The notes beneath the pieces are model-generated. The model ran no database searches. It had not been told where the DNA came from and saw nothing but the letters and a program-made list of their open reading frames with translations. The translations under genes were made by a program, and so were the position numbers. DNA of 64,000 nucleotides from Parus major. Its lineage: Eukaryota > Chordata > Aves > Passeriformes > Paridae. Positions within the stretch are counted from its first letter, which is position 1. Each line of letters opens with the position of its first letter. Below are positions 1 to 13,249 of this stretch, piece by piece. The stretch covers positions 14,400,010-14,464,009 of the forward strand of contig NC_031781.1 in the NCBI RefSeq assembly GCF_001522545.3, given 5' to 3'.

Positions 1-1925
1 CAGAGTCCTAGAAATAAATTCTGCTTCTGTTTCTGAGTGAGTCTGGCCAGGCTGGCCTGGTAAACCCACCACCTTTGACAGGTGTTTTTTCACACTTCTG
101 TCCTTTTTTTTAAAAAAAAACAACTGTGTGCCTAAATATTAATTGATTCGTCTAATTTTACGTTTCTTTTAGTTTGGTCTTCCTTTTAAGTCACAGCCTG
201 TTTGATAGTTAAGCTTTTAAAAGAAATTTAAGGAGCTTGACCCTTTCATGATATGATGCTGCCCTGGTCCTGCCTTTGCACCTCTGCTCAGAGCCAGAAA
301 TTCCATTCAAAGGAGGTGCATCCACAGCTGCTGCAGAAACACCATGTACACATCACCCTGCTCTGCCAGCACAGAAATGGCAGATGCATCTACACAGGCT
401 GACAATTGATTTACTCATAATTTGCACCCCTTTGCAAAGGAACTCGACTTCCTAGCAATCAATGAGAAAATAACCTTGTTAGCAAAAAATCCAATGTTCT
501 TTTAAATTAATCAGTTCTTTTTCATCCAAACAGTACAGATAATGAGAGAGATGATGACATTTTACATGACCTATAAAAAGTAGTGTTTCTATTTTAGGCT
601 CTCCTTCGTAAGGGTGCCAGGATGATTATGTTTTGTTTACTGGACAAAATAATCTCTTATTTGTTAAGGCTTGAATGCAATTTCATACAGTACAAAATTT
701 TATCTTCTATTGTCTTAATTATCATCTGGAGAGTTGAAGCATGAAATGATGGCACAGAAAAAAATTAATATTAATGTGTTCTAGCTGCAATTTAAAGAGA
801 AAGGACTTGGAGCTTTCTTTTGCTCATGTGCTTAACATGCCACATCAGACTAGTGAATTATATCCCATTTATCTGCTATTGTTTTACCAAGTAGCATGAA
901 GAAAACAGACACCAACCTTCTGTAGACTCACTACATTCCCAGTGTTCAAACACACAACCTTCTCCACTAATTTCCTTTTACATCACTTGCTAAAAAGTGT
1001 GAAAAGGTTTCCTGCTTAGGATGGTGTGCAACAATACACTATTGTTTTTAAAGTTCTTTGCAGGACACCTTTGTCACCTGCAGCATGTTCTCATGCCAGT
1101 GTGAAAGCACAGGCAGCAGGAGCCTTTTCTCATTTATCTCTTTGCATCCTGATAGGCAGAGAATTCAGTGTCTGGGGGAAAAGGTGAATTTATCCCGGGA
1201 GGAGATGGCAAAAAAAGAGAAAATCTTGGATGATGAGCAGTGCACAGAGACACCAATGGGTTTTCTACCTTCCCAGCTAGAAATCAAAGGGGAGCCCAAT
1301 GAATGTGCTGATTTTAAATTAACAAAATGCATGGTCTGACCACTTCAGATTCCAGAAGTATCAGTAGGGTTTAAAAAAGACAGCACATAGATGCAATGAT
1401 ACATGGTTTAATTCTTTTGCTGTTTCAGCCCTGACCTTTCCAGGTCTGAAAAAGAAAGGGAGGAACTCAAAGGTTTAGTTTCCCTTTTTTTGGACAAGAA
1501 GAGCAATTGGATTGGACTTTGTTTCAGGGGCTCCATACACACTGTTAGAAATTAAAAAAAACCAACAAAAACCAAGCAAGGAAAGTATCAATTAAAAGAA
1601 GACTGATTTCCAAATCTGAACTGATATGACAGTCAAGACACTAAAAAAACCCTAAAAAAATCTCTATTTTTAGGCAGATAAGTAACATGAAAACATAGAA
1701 ACAAAGAGTTTGGATGGCTTATCAATGCAATTCCTTTCAAATTAAGTTTTAATGCAAAACAAAATGCACTAAGGCATGTGTAAACACAGCAATGATGATA
1801 CAAAAGATCCTTTTCCCCTTATGGTGTTAAAACATGACATAAATCATGTTTATGCCATGACTATTTTAAGGCCATGGTTGGGTACATCTAAATATCTTTC
1901 TCACAGTTTTTTCCCTGTAGAGTTC

Positions 1926-1947
1926 TTTTTGTTTGTTTGTTTGTTTG
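1926..1947. repeat. Simple repeat (GTTT)n
   Basis: About four and a half perfect copies of the GTTT unit follow a short T run. This is an ordinary short microsatellite. It lies about 40 bases upstream of the weak exon-like interval at 1992-2093, where it could pass for part of a polypyrimidine tract. Confidence 0.9.
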
Positions 1948-2630
1948 AACAACTTTGCAAAATCCCAAAATGCATAATTCTGCTTTAGCAGCTCCAAGTC
2001 CAATCAAGTGGATTATCTTCATGCCCACCTAAACCGTGTTCAGAATATGGAAACATTCATCATCCACTGAGTAGAATTACACAGATTAAAAAGGTAAGAA
2101 GTGGGGTTTAAAGATATTAGAAGTTTGAGGAAACTGCTCCAATGAACCCCAGAAGAGTGGGGATTAGGTGGTAATTAATTAGCTGTAGGGGAGGCTCCCC
2201 ACAGCTCCAGTTTATGGGTGTGGGGTGGCAGAGGTTGCTGGGGGTTTGCTCCAGTCTGTCCCAGATGTGGTTGCCCCATGGCACCAGCACTTCACTGGGG
2301 CAGCAGAGCCCTGAGCCTTTCCTTCCATGGCCAGCAGCTCCTCTGGGAAACTCCACACTGTCCTTCTGCACATCTCACCCAAGCCTAAAACACTCCAGGT
2401 CACCAGCACCCGTGCAAGGGCTCATACACAAAACTCCTCCTAATATATTTCCAAACTATTTAAAGACCCAGCAGCATATGCAGAAAGACAAATATCTTCT
2501 GCTTATTGGATGGCATAGAGCACTCAGACCTGAGCATCTCTGATGAATACCTGTGTATACACAATATTTCCTATACTTGCTATAGCCAAAGAATGAGGCC
2601 ACTCAAAAATGCCCATCTAAAAATAAAGAG

Positions 2631-2666
2631 AAAAAAAAAAAAAAAAGAAAGAAAAAGACAAAAGAG
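2631..2666 (+). repeat. A-rich polypurine run
   Basis: A run of 16 A residues is followed by AAG and AAAAG units. It could be a microsatellite seeded by the poly-A tail of an old retroposed sequence. No retroposed gene was recognised immediately upstream. Confidence 0.85.
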
Positions 2667-3925
2667 AATGGAATTAACAGCCAAACAAAACACAACTGAA
2701 AATGCAGCTAAGCTGAGGTAAACCAAGTGCAAAACATATCTGATAATTGATCAAATCATACTGTCTAGCAGATTAGTGCCTACTGAACAGGAGGGCTGAA
2801 GAACACAGACACTCCAGGGTGACAGCTATAAAGCAGAGTTTAACAAATTGATGAGCTATTTATGCAAAGTATTCATGGCTATGACAACTCATTTCTACAG
2901 AGTGAAAATAGAGTAGAAATTTGTCAAAATGCAAATACAACAGTGACCTATTGATACAGGGGCAAAATGTGAAGGGGAGAAGCAAGTTCAGGATAGCAGG
3001 GTTACAATTACTGCAGTGCTCTTATAACAACATTTCTTTCTTTACATTAAGATTTTCTATCAAAAGGTAGATCTAAGGAACTCATTAACATGAAGAAAAA
3101 CGAATAAGACAGTACTGAAAAGGAAGCCAGAAATATGCATCTTATAATTTGAATTAAGATTTTTCTGCTGGAGAATGTCTTTATCTTTCCAGGCAAAACA
3201 GCAAAGCAATTTTGTAGAATTTAATTGAGAAATAAGGCACACAAAAGGGCTGCTTATATGCATACCTCAGTGAAAGATAGAGTGGAAATAAGTCCTCTGA
3301 ACAAAACTGAGCACTGCACATCAAACAATGTTGCCAAGTGTCACTGCTTGCCTATGAAATATCATATTTAAAACCAAATTTAGGAAAGTCACATTGCTTC
3401 CCCAACAAAAAAAGCAGTTACTTTTAAGTTACTATTGTTATGATACAGTAGACATAAATATATCCAAGCCAAAGCAAAAGGAAGTACTTGCATTTTTATT
3501 TGAAATTCAATGATCTGGTTAAGCCACTGGTATTTTGACCACCAAGTTTAATTTTGAAAAGGTTTGAGCAGCTTTACTGTCCAGCAGCCATGAATAATTC
3601 TGTGCTTGAATACTTTTTATAGAAGTACACTAAGCAAAGCAACCTGCAAAGCACTTGTCTCTCAGCAGCTCTATTACGTGGGCAAGTGAATGTGAACCAA
3701 ATAAACTTTACACTTCTCAACCCATCTGACTTTTGGCTCTCTCTCCCTCTATCTGCACACACATTTATTTTTTTTTCTGGAATGTTTCAGTTTTCATAAA
3801 CAGCACAACAATTTGTTGTCCTTTTATGAAGAGAAAAGAATTGGATTAGGGATTCTTGCTGTGCCCAGCAGTATTCATGCTATAGAAGTTTTTGAACACC
3901 TATGTATCCCTTCAACAGCCTGTTT

Positions 3926-3967
3926 CAATAATAATAAATAATAATCATTTCAATAATAATAAAAATT
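3926..3967. repeat. Imperfect (AAT)n repeat
   Basis: Two blocks of AAT units are separated by a short interruption (tcatttc), and the flanking sequence is similar on both sides. This is ordinary low-complexity DNA. Confidence 0.85.
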
Positions 3968-6819
3968 TTGCTTCAGCAAATTTTGCTCTAAGGAATTTTT
4001 CTTTCAGTACTGCAAGCATTGCAGCTCATACAACAGAAAGAATTGCAAGTATCAGGAGGATGACTTGGCTGATAAAAAGAACTAACCTGGGAGCATTAAA
4101 CACACACATGCAAACAAACATACACAAAATTATTAACTCATTTATTTGGGATCATGTTTTGGTCCCTTGGTAAAGAGCATAAAATGTAAGAGAGGACTAC
4201 AGATGCTCAAGAAGAAGCCAGAAGAAGATACCTGACAGGTTTCAGTTCAATTTTTCTCTGTGCTATCCCAGGAATTTATTCATGTCACAGGAGTTGTCTG
4301 CATAAGCCAGGGGAGAGTCAGAGCACCAGTGTAAGCTGTCTGCATTAGAGACAGCAGCCTGCTGTGGTTGTCAGCACAGGAAATCATTTGTCTCTGGGTG
4401 TATTCCACAACTTTTCCTCGTAATTCCTCACAATGGATTTTCTCCTCTTTTGCATTTCACTTAAAACTCTATAAACCTTGCCAGTTCCACCTTGGCTTTT
4501 CCTTGCTGGCAAATCATTAGAAATGACTGAAATAGCTCCATGCAAATAAACTCAGCCTTCAGCTCACATCAAAAGCCATTTTGAGGATTGTGTGCCCTGA
4601 AAATGAAAATTGTACCTGATGTTTTCCTGTTCCAAGTCCTTCACCTAACCAAAGCTGCAGGCTCAATATTAAGCAAATTCCTGATTTCACAATGGAGTCT
4701 CAATTAAATATGACAGGAAATTTTTTTGGTTTTGTAATTTGACTTCTAACACGATATGTGGCACAGTGTTAAGGGAGAACTGAAAATAGAAAAGAGGAAA
4801 AAAGCATGGCTTGTCATCACTTCCATAATTTAATTGAGAAAATATTTCAGAAATATAAAACCAAATGGATGGGGTTTTAGGAAGACAAGGTACTTTATAT
4901 TCAGTTTAAACAGAGAGGCAAGAAACACTGATGGATGAACTCCTTAGCTACACTGAGTTTTGTCAGGGGTGTGAGCCTGCTGCTTTTTAGAAAGCTCCAG
5001 ACTGCCAAGTGAGTGATTGCTATTCTTATGTGTCTCCTTTCACTGGTATATTCTAAATACTGAATTCCCCTTGCTAATACATGATACAATGGTCTAAAAC
5101 TCAGAAAAAAGTAATTTGTGCTGTTTAAGTAGCCAGTGACAAGAGAAATGACAGAAGGTGTGAGAGAGATACAAGTACATGATGATGAGAACTGACAATC
5201 TTTAAATGGAAAGGATACTTTTTCCCTACTTTTTCCTCCTTTTCTCCCTTTTTTTTTGTTTAAAAGAGACAAGATTTTTTCAAATGCCCCTAATTATGCT
5301 ATTCTACTTGTAAGTTATTGTGCCTTTATTTCTTTCATTTACTCAACTGTCCTGCCTGATGAGAAGTTCAGTGAATTATCAGCAATCTTCCAACTTCATT
5401 CCTGCAGTACCAAGCACCCTGAGCCTCATAAGTTGCCAGTAGAAATATCCACAATATGAATATACAGATGATAATTCTGTTTTCTTCTTCAGGATAGAAA
5501 CTTATTTTGGACACATTTTTGTATCTGATCTAACTTCTCCAAAATAAAAGCAGACATCTCAGAAATAACAAAGATTTTGGGAAAGCCAAATAGCCCCTGT
5601 GCATCCTCATGTGCACAAGCAGTTTAATGGTTCCATTAGAGGCCAGTACCAGGTCCCAAAAAGCCTCTTTGCTGTACAGAACCTAAAATAATCACAAAGA
5701 GCAAATGCCAAGTGTTACTGTTATTACCATATGTAAAGTGCAGAACAAAATTATTTCCCATCAGTTTTGCTATGAAGAGAGCACGATTCGAGGATTACAG
5801 CTTCCATGATGAACAGCATCTCTGAAATGAATCCAAATTTAAAGAAGAACCATCTAATAAAACAATGAAGAGAAAGCAAAAAAGCCTGCTGTAGAAAATA
5901 GATAAAAGAGCAGACCACATAAACTGTCTGAAGCAAAAAGGCAGAATGCATTCCAGTCTTAATGTTGGAGTAGGTGGTTAAAATGGCTGAAAAGCTTGTA
6001 TCTTCTTCATAGTAACTTACTCAAGATCTGAGAGCATCCTGAGCTCCTTATCAGCTGCAGTAAAAATACACCTAATAAAAGGACACAGAAAATTACTAAC
6101 ACAAGTTTGAAACTTTCTTCCAGACTGCAGGATTTGTGTCACATCTGTTACTTCAATGATAAAAAAACCAAAACCTCATAACATCAGAATGTTAAGCACA
6201 CATTTTTTAATGTATATATGGTGTGTACAAGTGAGCACAGACTGTGGCTGTAAGCTGTTAGGCATTCATATCTGTCATATCCACTGTGGGCATTAATGCA
6301 ATGTGTTCTTACATGTAGGGCAGGGGAGCACTCCTTGTTTCACCTGTGAAAAATGTTGATTCAGAAGGACAAGTGGAATGCATGCAGACAGGAGAGGAGG
6401 AGAAAACAGCCCACTGGATTGCCTGACCCATGTGCTCTTACACTCTGGGCTGGGGAAGAGCCACTGCAGAGAGCACCAGGGCCAGCAGTGGTCACAGAGA
6501 ACACTCAGTGATGGCACAGAGCAGTTCAGAAACAGTTTGTGAACACACTCTTCCATTTAGATTCCATCCTCTCAGTGTGGTTTTATCACACAGCACTATA
6601 ATGATTCATTATGCTATAAATTATTTCAAGACCAAAGATGAGAATTGTGCATTGAAATGCACAGGATAACAACAAAAATATCTCAAAATCTGTCTACAAA
6701 TGAAGCTCATTTGGAAGAAATTGAATACAAAGGGCAGCTATGAAAGCACTCAGTGTAGAGCAGCAGGGAATTGGTGCTATGGCACAAACTTGAAAGTGAG
6801 TGTTAATTTAGGATTTCTC

Positions 6820-7404
6820 ATGTGTGCACCGTGTTCTGGGGGGCATCAGGCACAGGATCATCAGCTGGGCCAGCGAGGGGATTGTCCTGCCCTGCTTTGC
6901 ACTGGTGTGGCCTCACTTCAAGTCCTGGGGGCAGATTTGGGCACCACAATATAAAAAAGACATTCAGCTACCAGAGAGCATCCAAAGGAGGGCCACGAGG
7001 ATGGTGAAGGGTCTGGAAGGACTGCATGAGGAGCAGCTGAGAGCACTGGGTTTGTTCAGCTTGGAGGAGAAGACTGAGGGGTGACCTCATTGTGGCCTCC
7101 AACATCCAGCAGAGGATCTCTTTATTCTCATGACCACTGACAGGACTCAAGGGAATGACATGAAGCTGAGTAAGAGAAGTTTTGGTTGGCTATCAGAAAA
7201 CGGTTTTTTACTCAGAAGGTGTTTGGGCACAGGAAGATGTTCCCCAGGGAAGTGGTCAGAGCACTGAGCCTGTCTGAGTTCAAGAGGAGTTGGGATAGCA
7301 CATGGTTTGACTCTTGGGATGTCCTGTACCTGGCCAGAAATTGAACTTGATCCTGATCCTGATGGGTCCCTTCCAACTCAGGATATTCAATGATTATGAC
7401 GATT
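6820..7404 (+). mobile_element. CR1 LINE, 5'-truncated 3' end
   Basis: This is the 3' portion of a chicken-repeat-1 (CR1) non-LTR retrotransposon in forward orientation. Translation of 6824-7084 gives the end of the CR1 ORF2 protein: the fragments APQYKKD, IQRRAT and LGLFSLEE are typical of that conserved C-terminal tail. The following DNA keeps later CR1 landmarks, including a segment corresponding to 'ccccagggaagtggtca' near 7240 and the terminal 'gggtcccttccaactca' (7364-7380). It closes with a degenerate form of the CR1 8-10 bp terminal repeat (attcaatgat). The reverse transcriptase and ORF1 are absent, as usual for CR1 copies, which are nearly all 5'-truncated. The frame is broken by a stop at 7082-7084, so the copy is dead. 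The exact 5' edge is uncertain by some tens of bases. Confidence 0.95.
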
Positions 7405-7970
7405 GAAAGCTATTGCAAAGTCAGCATTTCTGCCCATTTATCTTTCTTAGCACACAGATGAAAGTTCTGGGTGGTTCAGCTGCCTGCTTTGGTCACCCAA
7501 AATCATTTAAGAGTTATTGAGAAGTCATATTTAATACCCTGGCATTGCTCTAATGCTGCTAACCCAACTGATTGTGTAACCACATGTTTTCTGAACACAA
7601 ACTAGCAGAAATGCAGGGCATTTTTAATGAAAAGCCATCCATCCCCTCTCCTTTGCTAGAACAAATTCAGACAGTTCTCAAAGTAACAACATGCCAAAAC
7701 AGATCCAAACTCTTTACAGATATTGATTCGCAGTTCAACCACCTCAAGGACTTTTTTACTTGTAGCAACCTTCAATAAAATGTGCACCTATTTTTTCCTG
7801 TAATGCAAACTATCAGTTTCTGGAGGGCAAATGCTCAGTTTCCCACATTCCTTTTACTTTATTGTAGGCAAGGGGATTTGTCCTACTGAAGCACAGCAGA
7901 GAGTGATTTAGTTGTCATTCCAATTCATTACCAGTTGCAAGAGCAGAACCACTGTTTTTCCAAAACCTTT

Positions 7971-7994
7971 TTTTACCTTTTGCAAAAGGTAAAA
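7971..7994. repeat. Perfect 24-bp palindrome
   Basis: The left half reads ttttaccttttg and the right half is its exact reverse complement, with no spacer. The match stops at 7970/7995. A perfect palindrome of this length is expected well under once by chance in 64 kb, although AT-rich composition raises the odds a little. In single strands it could form a hairpin of up to about 10 base pairs with a tgca loop. Confidence 0.95.
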
Positions 7995-8613
7995 TACATA
8001 TTTTTATTTTCTGGGTAAGCAGGTTAAAGTTAGAGTATAAAGGTTTTTGGCTGTGGCATCCATTTACAGTAGCAAAAGCACCACAGTTTGAATCTAGGCT
8101 GCCATTGCACACACACTGCTATTCTATTTAATATTCTTTTCATGGCACTCCTAAGTACATTTGATCTCTTTGATAGCTTCTTGGCAATACTTTTTCATTA
8201 GAATCATTATTATCTAAAAATCTTTTAATTTTCATTTTAATACATATAAATTTGCTGTGAAGCCGACTTAAATACTGCTAAAGCCGCTTGGAATAGGGAA
8301 CTCAAATGTACTAATGCTACAAATTCTACCTGCTGAATGCAATGTTTTGAACTGCAGGTTGTGTCAAATAAAGATGCTGAGGAGCACGTTGGTATTCTTA
8401 ATCAGTAAGGGAAAGTTCCTTTCCCCCTTCCCTAGTACAGATTTCACCTTAAACAAGTCATCAGGGATCTTCAGTCTGCATTTCATAATTAGTTTTTTTC
8501 AGATGTTCATTTCACAAAAGAATCAGAGGCTGTGAATAAATGGAATAATCTTTCAAGCTGAATTTATTGACAGTATTTTGTTCAGCAGTGACTTTTTCTG
8601 GATCTCAAATCCA

Positions 8614-8653
8614 AAATTTTCATCACAATAATCATATCACGTGATGAAAATTT
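8614..8653. repeat. Inverted repeat, 13-bp arms, 14-nt loop
   Basis: The left arm aaattttcatcac (8614-8626) and right arm gtgatgaaaattt (8641-8653) are exact reverse complements around a 14-base spacer. The last spacer bases and the right arm also form a smaller nested palindrome, atcacgtgat (8636-8645), which contains a CACGTG E-box. No target-site duplication was identified, so a miniature transposon origin is not shown. Confidence 0.9.
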
Positions 8654-11600
8654 GTAAAAGAAGCAAATCACAGTATACCCTAAAAATGCAAAGCCCTTAA
8701 TGTGGCAGATGCATTATCCAAAAGATCTGCTTCTGAAAGATTTGCTCTTCTGCACTCTGAAATAAGGCAAAAAAATGAGTTCCTGGGAAACCAAGATTAG
8801 AGTGACATGCAAGTTTTGTTGGACTAACAAAATAGGATATTACTTGTTTTAAATTGTTTCCACTTAGCTTCACCCCTAGGTTTTGCTATGAGACACTTTC
8901 TGATAGTTGGTACCGATTGTCAATTCAAATTAAATTAAACCCTAACAGCAAAATCTGTAAGACCCTGGCTAGGAATACTAAGAAAAAAACTATGACTTGA
9001 TATACTTGCAAAATAAATAATATTCTGCTGGTTTGGAGAAGGCTGGGGCAGGAAGAGCAGAGCTGTCATCTGCTAGAACAGAGATAAATTAGCACGGCTC
9101 TGTCAGAGAGCCCAATATAGGACATTGTATTATGTGCGGTCTCAGGATGTCTTAATAGCTTCTTGCTCTCCTAGAAGCTTAAAGCTCAGCCCAAATTCCA
9201 CACACATAATTCTTCATCCTACATAATGAAGTGATTGTTGCATCATTGACAAATGCAAAATAAAAAATTCATGCTTTGGCTATGAAATATGCTAACCAAG
9301 AATCAAAAATTATTAAACCCAAGCAACATGAGAGAACTGATTCACTTTGCATTCATGAAATGTTGAGTCATTTACATAGCAAGTGCAGAAACATCTCTAA
9401 CAACTACTCTAAAGACTTGCCTTAAAAAAATTCCAAACCTGTCTGTGGTCTCCCTACCCAGATGCTCTCATGTGAAAGGAATCAAGGCTGGACTCTGAGT
9501 ACTGGTGGAGTGAAAGAGGTGAAGTGCATGAAGGGGAAAATAAGACCAGACATCACACAACACTTAGCTGTAGTTTAACTGACAGAGAACATTGTTATTG
9601 CCCAGTGGCCTATGGGTAATATCTGTTTACTAAACAAACTCAAACTCACAGAAACAGCCCTTTGTCAATGTAATGATTTTCACTGTTGAGAAGAACTAAA
9701 GCTTAATGTTAGAGGATACTCGTATCTGATCCTGCTGCTGGTAGATTTTAAAGCTACACAGAAAAAAAATAACACTAATATTCTTCAAAGTGTGACACGA
9801 AATCTTCCTTTCAGCAAAAGCAGCTTTGTCATTCGGGGACACCCTCTACAGCAAAGCAGCCCTGCTTTGTTGGAGCTGCCTGAAAAGCACCAAAAAGTTG
9901 ATTTAGCAGCTATGACTATGACTGCAGCTGCACCCAAACTTAGAGTTCAGCAGTGCCCAGGGATGCTCCTGTGCCCTGAGCCATGACTGCCCATCTATTA
10001 AGCTGTCAGAAGCGCCCCTGGCACAATTTTGGCCTGTGCCAACTATAATTTTCTCATGCACTCCCAGGCACAGTTTGAGAGCTGGCACAGTTTCCATTCC
10101 TATGGGAATGTTTTGCAGGTTAAGAGACTTTTAATGGTATGGATGTGGGTCATTCTGTACCAGCTGGCCTCAGTGCCCAAAACCTTCACAGACACAGTTA
10201 CAAGCTCAGAGATAACCTCTAATATAACAGTAATTGCAAACTAAACATTGTTGTGGAGGGTCCCCTTTTCCTGCCCACAACAGTTCTTGAGACTCCACAA
10301 CACTTTAAGTTAGCAAGTTCCTAAAAATAAATTCAGAGTGTGTTCAATGACAGCCATTTCCAGTATTTATCTCTTGGAATGTCCTGGAAATTCAAGCTAA
10401 ATAAACAAAAGCTTGTATCATTCCAAGAGCTCTGATAAATAGCTGCTGAAAACTTCAATGCTTCTGATTTGGAGAGCTTACAGAAGGAAAGGCATTTATA
10501 TTCTGAAGCTACATTTGTAAATTGTTCAAGCATCATACCATGACAACAATCTTATAGGATAAAATAATCTTTAATAACAGGGAGAGTAAATCTATATTCA
10601 TGCTCCTTGCTTCTAACAAGCATCAAAGCTGACTGTCCGTGTGACTCAATAGCAGTCTCTAAGTACTGGATTTAGAGCCATAAAGCTGCAAACCCTCACA
10701 TATGTGAGCAACTTGGCACAGACAAGCTGCCTCACACAACTGCTTCTTATTCTCCTCCTCTAGCCCAGTCCTTCATGATATGTCCATAAAGTGCATCCTA
10801 CATCTTAATAAACCTTACTACAGGCAGCAGCACTCCCTGCAGAAACCTGCCCAGGAGCATTTTTGCAGGAGCACAGCACATTTGGCCCCATTAACCCGAG
10901 TAAAACTACTCTAGGATGGAAAGAATCTCCAAATCCTGCATTCTCCACATGGACTGCACTACAGCTCAGGGGGATAATGGAGTAGCTCTGAGCATGCAAA
11001 CTCCCCCAGGATGGTAAAAGCCATTAGGTTTGGCTCCAGAGGTGGCAGAGGAGTGAAGGGATGTGCACTAACTGCCTTGGTGGCTTTGGAAGAACTCAGA
11101 TCCCTACAATTACCCTGACTCTTGCCATGCTGCTCCCCAGGGCAGTGTGTGTTCCCCTCAGCACCTCTCCTCCAGATCACAGCCCAAACACAAAGCTGGG
11201 CTTAACCTTGTCTGAAACAAGACCTAAATTTCTTCTCCTTAGCTAAATTTCTGAACCTGGAAACTAAGCTGCTGCAGAGCTTTCAGTAGCACTGTTGTTG
11301 CTGCAGAGCAGAAACATCTCCTTACAATAGAGGCAGCTACAGAAAAATCAAATGGCTTTTTTGCAGCCTACCCATGAAAAGAATTGAACCACAGCAACAA
11401 AGAAAAGAACTTATTACCATGGTTATTGCTGCTATTTCTAGACAACGTGAATGGGCTTTTTAGGCTTTCATGAGAGAATTTACAGACTCTGGGGCAAGCA
11501 CACTGTTAGCAATTGCAGTTGCATTCTGCCACTTGAGTATTTTTGGCAATTGAACTGTCAGAAACCATTTGATAGAAAAATGTCTCCGCATCATTAGTGC

Positions 11601-13249
11601 CAGCAAGGAGGATATTATGTGCCAAAGTATGAAGCGAAAAGTACTTCTACTTTAACAAGTGAATCTTCTGCAGATCACTGATTTCAAACTTCCACCCCCT
11701 TCCTGGCCCTATTCAGGTCTAAATTTTGAGGTTGTCACATGTGTTAACACTGCCTTCATAGGGCTTTTTGGTTTTACACAGAAAAATGTGAGTGTTCTTT
11801 ATTCAAATCCAGTTGAGTGCCTCTCACCAAAAAAATGTACAATACTTCTTATACACCAAGGCCTTTCTCACCAGATCACTGCAGTCTCTGTTCTCTCCTG
11901 TTTAGATCTTGTCTTTCTCTAACAAAACATTATTGTTTTTTCAGAGCTGTGCCTCTCAGAGAGGCCAAAAGGAGTTGCAGGATGTTCAACACATTTGAAA
12001 ATTGGATTACTGGAAAAAAGAAGCTCTGGAAACAGACTGGAAAATTTTGAGCTGCAAAATTAGAAACTAAGTAAAATCAGATGAATTATATAGTCTTCCA
12101 GGCTTCAGATCTCAGTGTCTGTCCTTTTTCTTATGGTCCTTATTAAAACCAATTACTATTTCTTTTTCAGCCTAAGACACAGTAACTTCAACTGTCTGAA
12201 GTTTCCTCAGCTTGAACATTCAAGATGTTCCTCAGCATTTAGGTACCAGCTCTTTTCAATTTAGAAGCTTCTAATTACATTGGAACCATAAGCACATTTG
12301 TCAAGATTTATGAATCAGCAGATCCCCACTCTGAGTAATGGGTTCCAATCACAAAGAAACTGCCCATCTTCATTTGAAGTACTGTTTGTTCAGTCCTTTC
12401 ACCTCAGTCTTGCTTAGCTTCTCATCTGCTGCATGGTTTCTGCAGTAACAGTTTTTCTTCTAATGAGTGTGTGCATTCAGCAGTGAATTGCAGGAGTTCT
12501 GATAACCAGAAACACATCCACGTTTACTCCTGCAAACAAGTCGCAGATGAGGAAAGTAGGTGTTTCAGTGGGTCATTTCTGCTACCCACAATTCCTATTT
12601 TGTCTAGTGAAAATCAATAAAATCAAATGAATTATACATTAAATAAAATAAATAAAAGCTTTGAATAAGACAGACAAAAAACAATGGCTGATTTTGCATC
12701 TGTACCCCCTTGGAATTTGGAAAAGCAAATGATAATAATGGAAAACCAAAAGATATGCAAGACTTAAATGCTTTCAAGAAGGGAGATTTTGGCATTGATG
12801 ATTACACCTGCCTCTGAGCTGCACATTACAATATCCATCCATTTTCTGCTGACAGTGATTGAACACAACGACTTCTGGCAGTAACTTTCTAAGCCAAAGA
12901 ATTTTAGCAGTTCATTTAAGCTCATTTTAAACCTGAACATTTTTAAACTGTCTTTATTGATCACTGAGGACAATACACAGTTCTCCCAAAGGAAAGATGA
13001 TGTCTTGCTGCCAGTGGGATGAACTCCTCTCCTGTTTTGCCTTATGTTGTTGTTTGACAGTGGCCCAATGCCAGGCACCCATGAAAGCCTCTCCCTCACC
13101 CTCCCTGCCACAGCTGGGCAGAGGAGAGGAAAAAAAAAATTAATGAAGGGCTCATGAGTTGAGTTAAGGACTGGGAGAAAACACTGCAGGGGCAAAACAG
13201 GCTCAGCTTAAAGGCACAAGATAAATTTTTGCTAGAAGAACTGGATAAA

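Larger units (their letters stand above)
1..6819. other. Non-coding AT-rich stretch, no gene recognised
   Basis: This stretch holds no coding region I can support. The open frames are short, overlap in several frames and show no known domain. It contains a GTTT run (1926-1947), an A-rich polypurine run (2631-2666), an AAT cluster (3926-3967) and a pyrimidine-rich run (5219-5259). A more GC-rich patch at 2190-2410 has no recognisable repeat signature. One weak exon-like interval at 1992-2093 is described in the findings. The stretch is either intergenic or intronic; the sequence does not decide which. Confidence 0.75.
7405..13249. other. Non-coding stretch with two strong hairpins
   Basis: No gene is supported here. 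The notable structures are a perfect 24-bp palindrome (7971-7994) and a 13-bp inverted repeat (8614-8653), both listed separately. The segment from 10700 to 11250 is somewhat more GC-rich but matches no repeat family I recognise. A good splice-acceptor-like tract ends at 11944 but leads into only short frames. The remainder is unremarkable AT-rich DNA. Confidence 0.75.

Noticed and set aside
429..440. 12-bp palindrome cctttgcaaagg
   Set aside because: More than ten palindromes of this length are expected by chance in a window this large.
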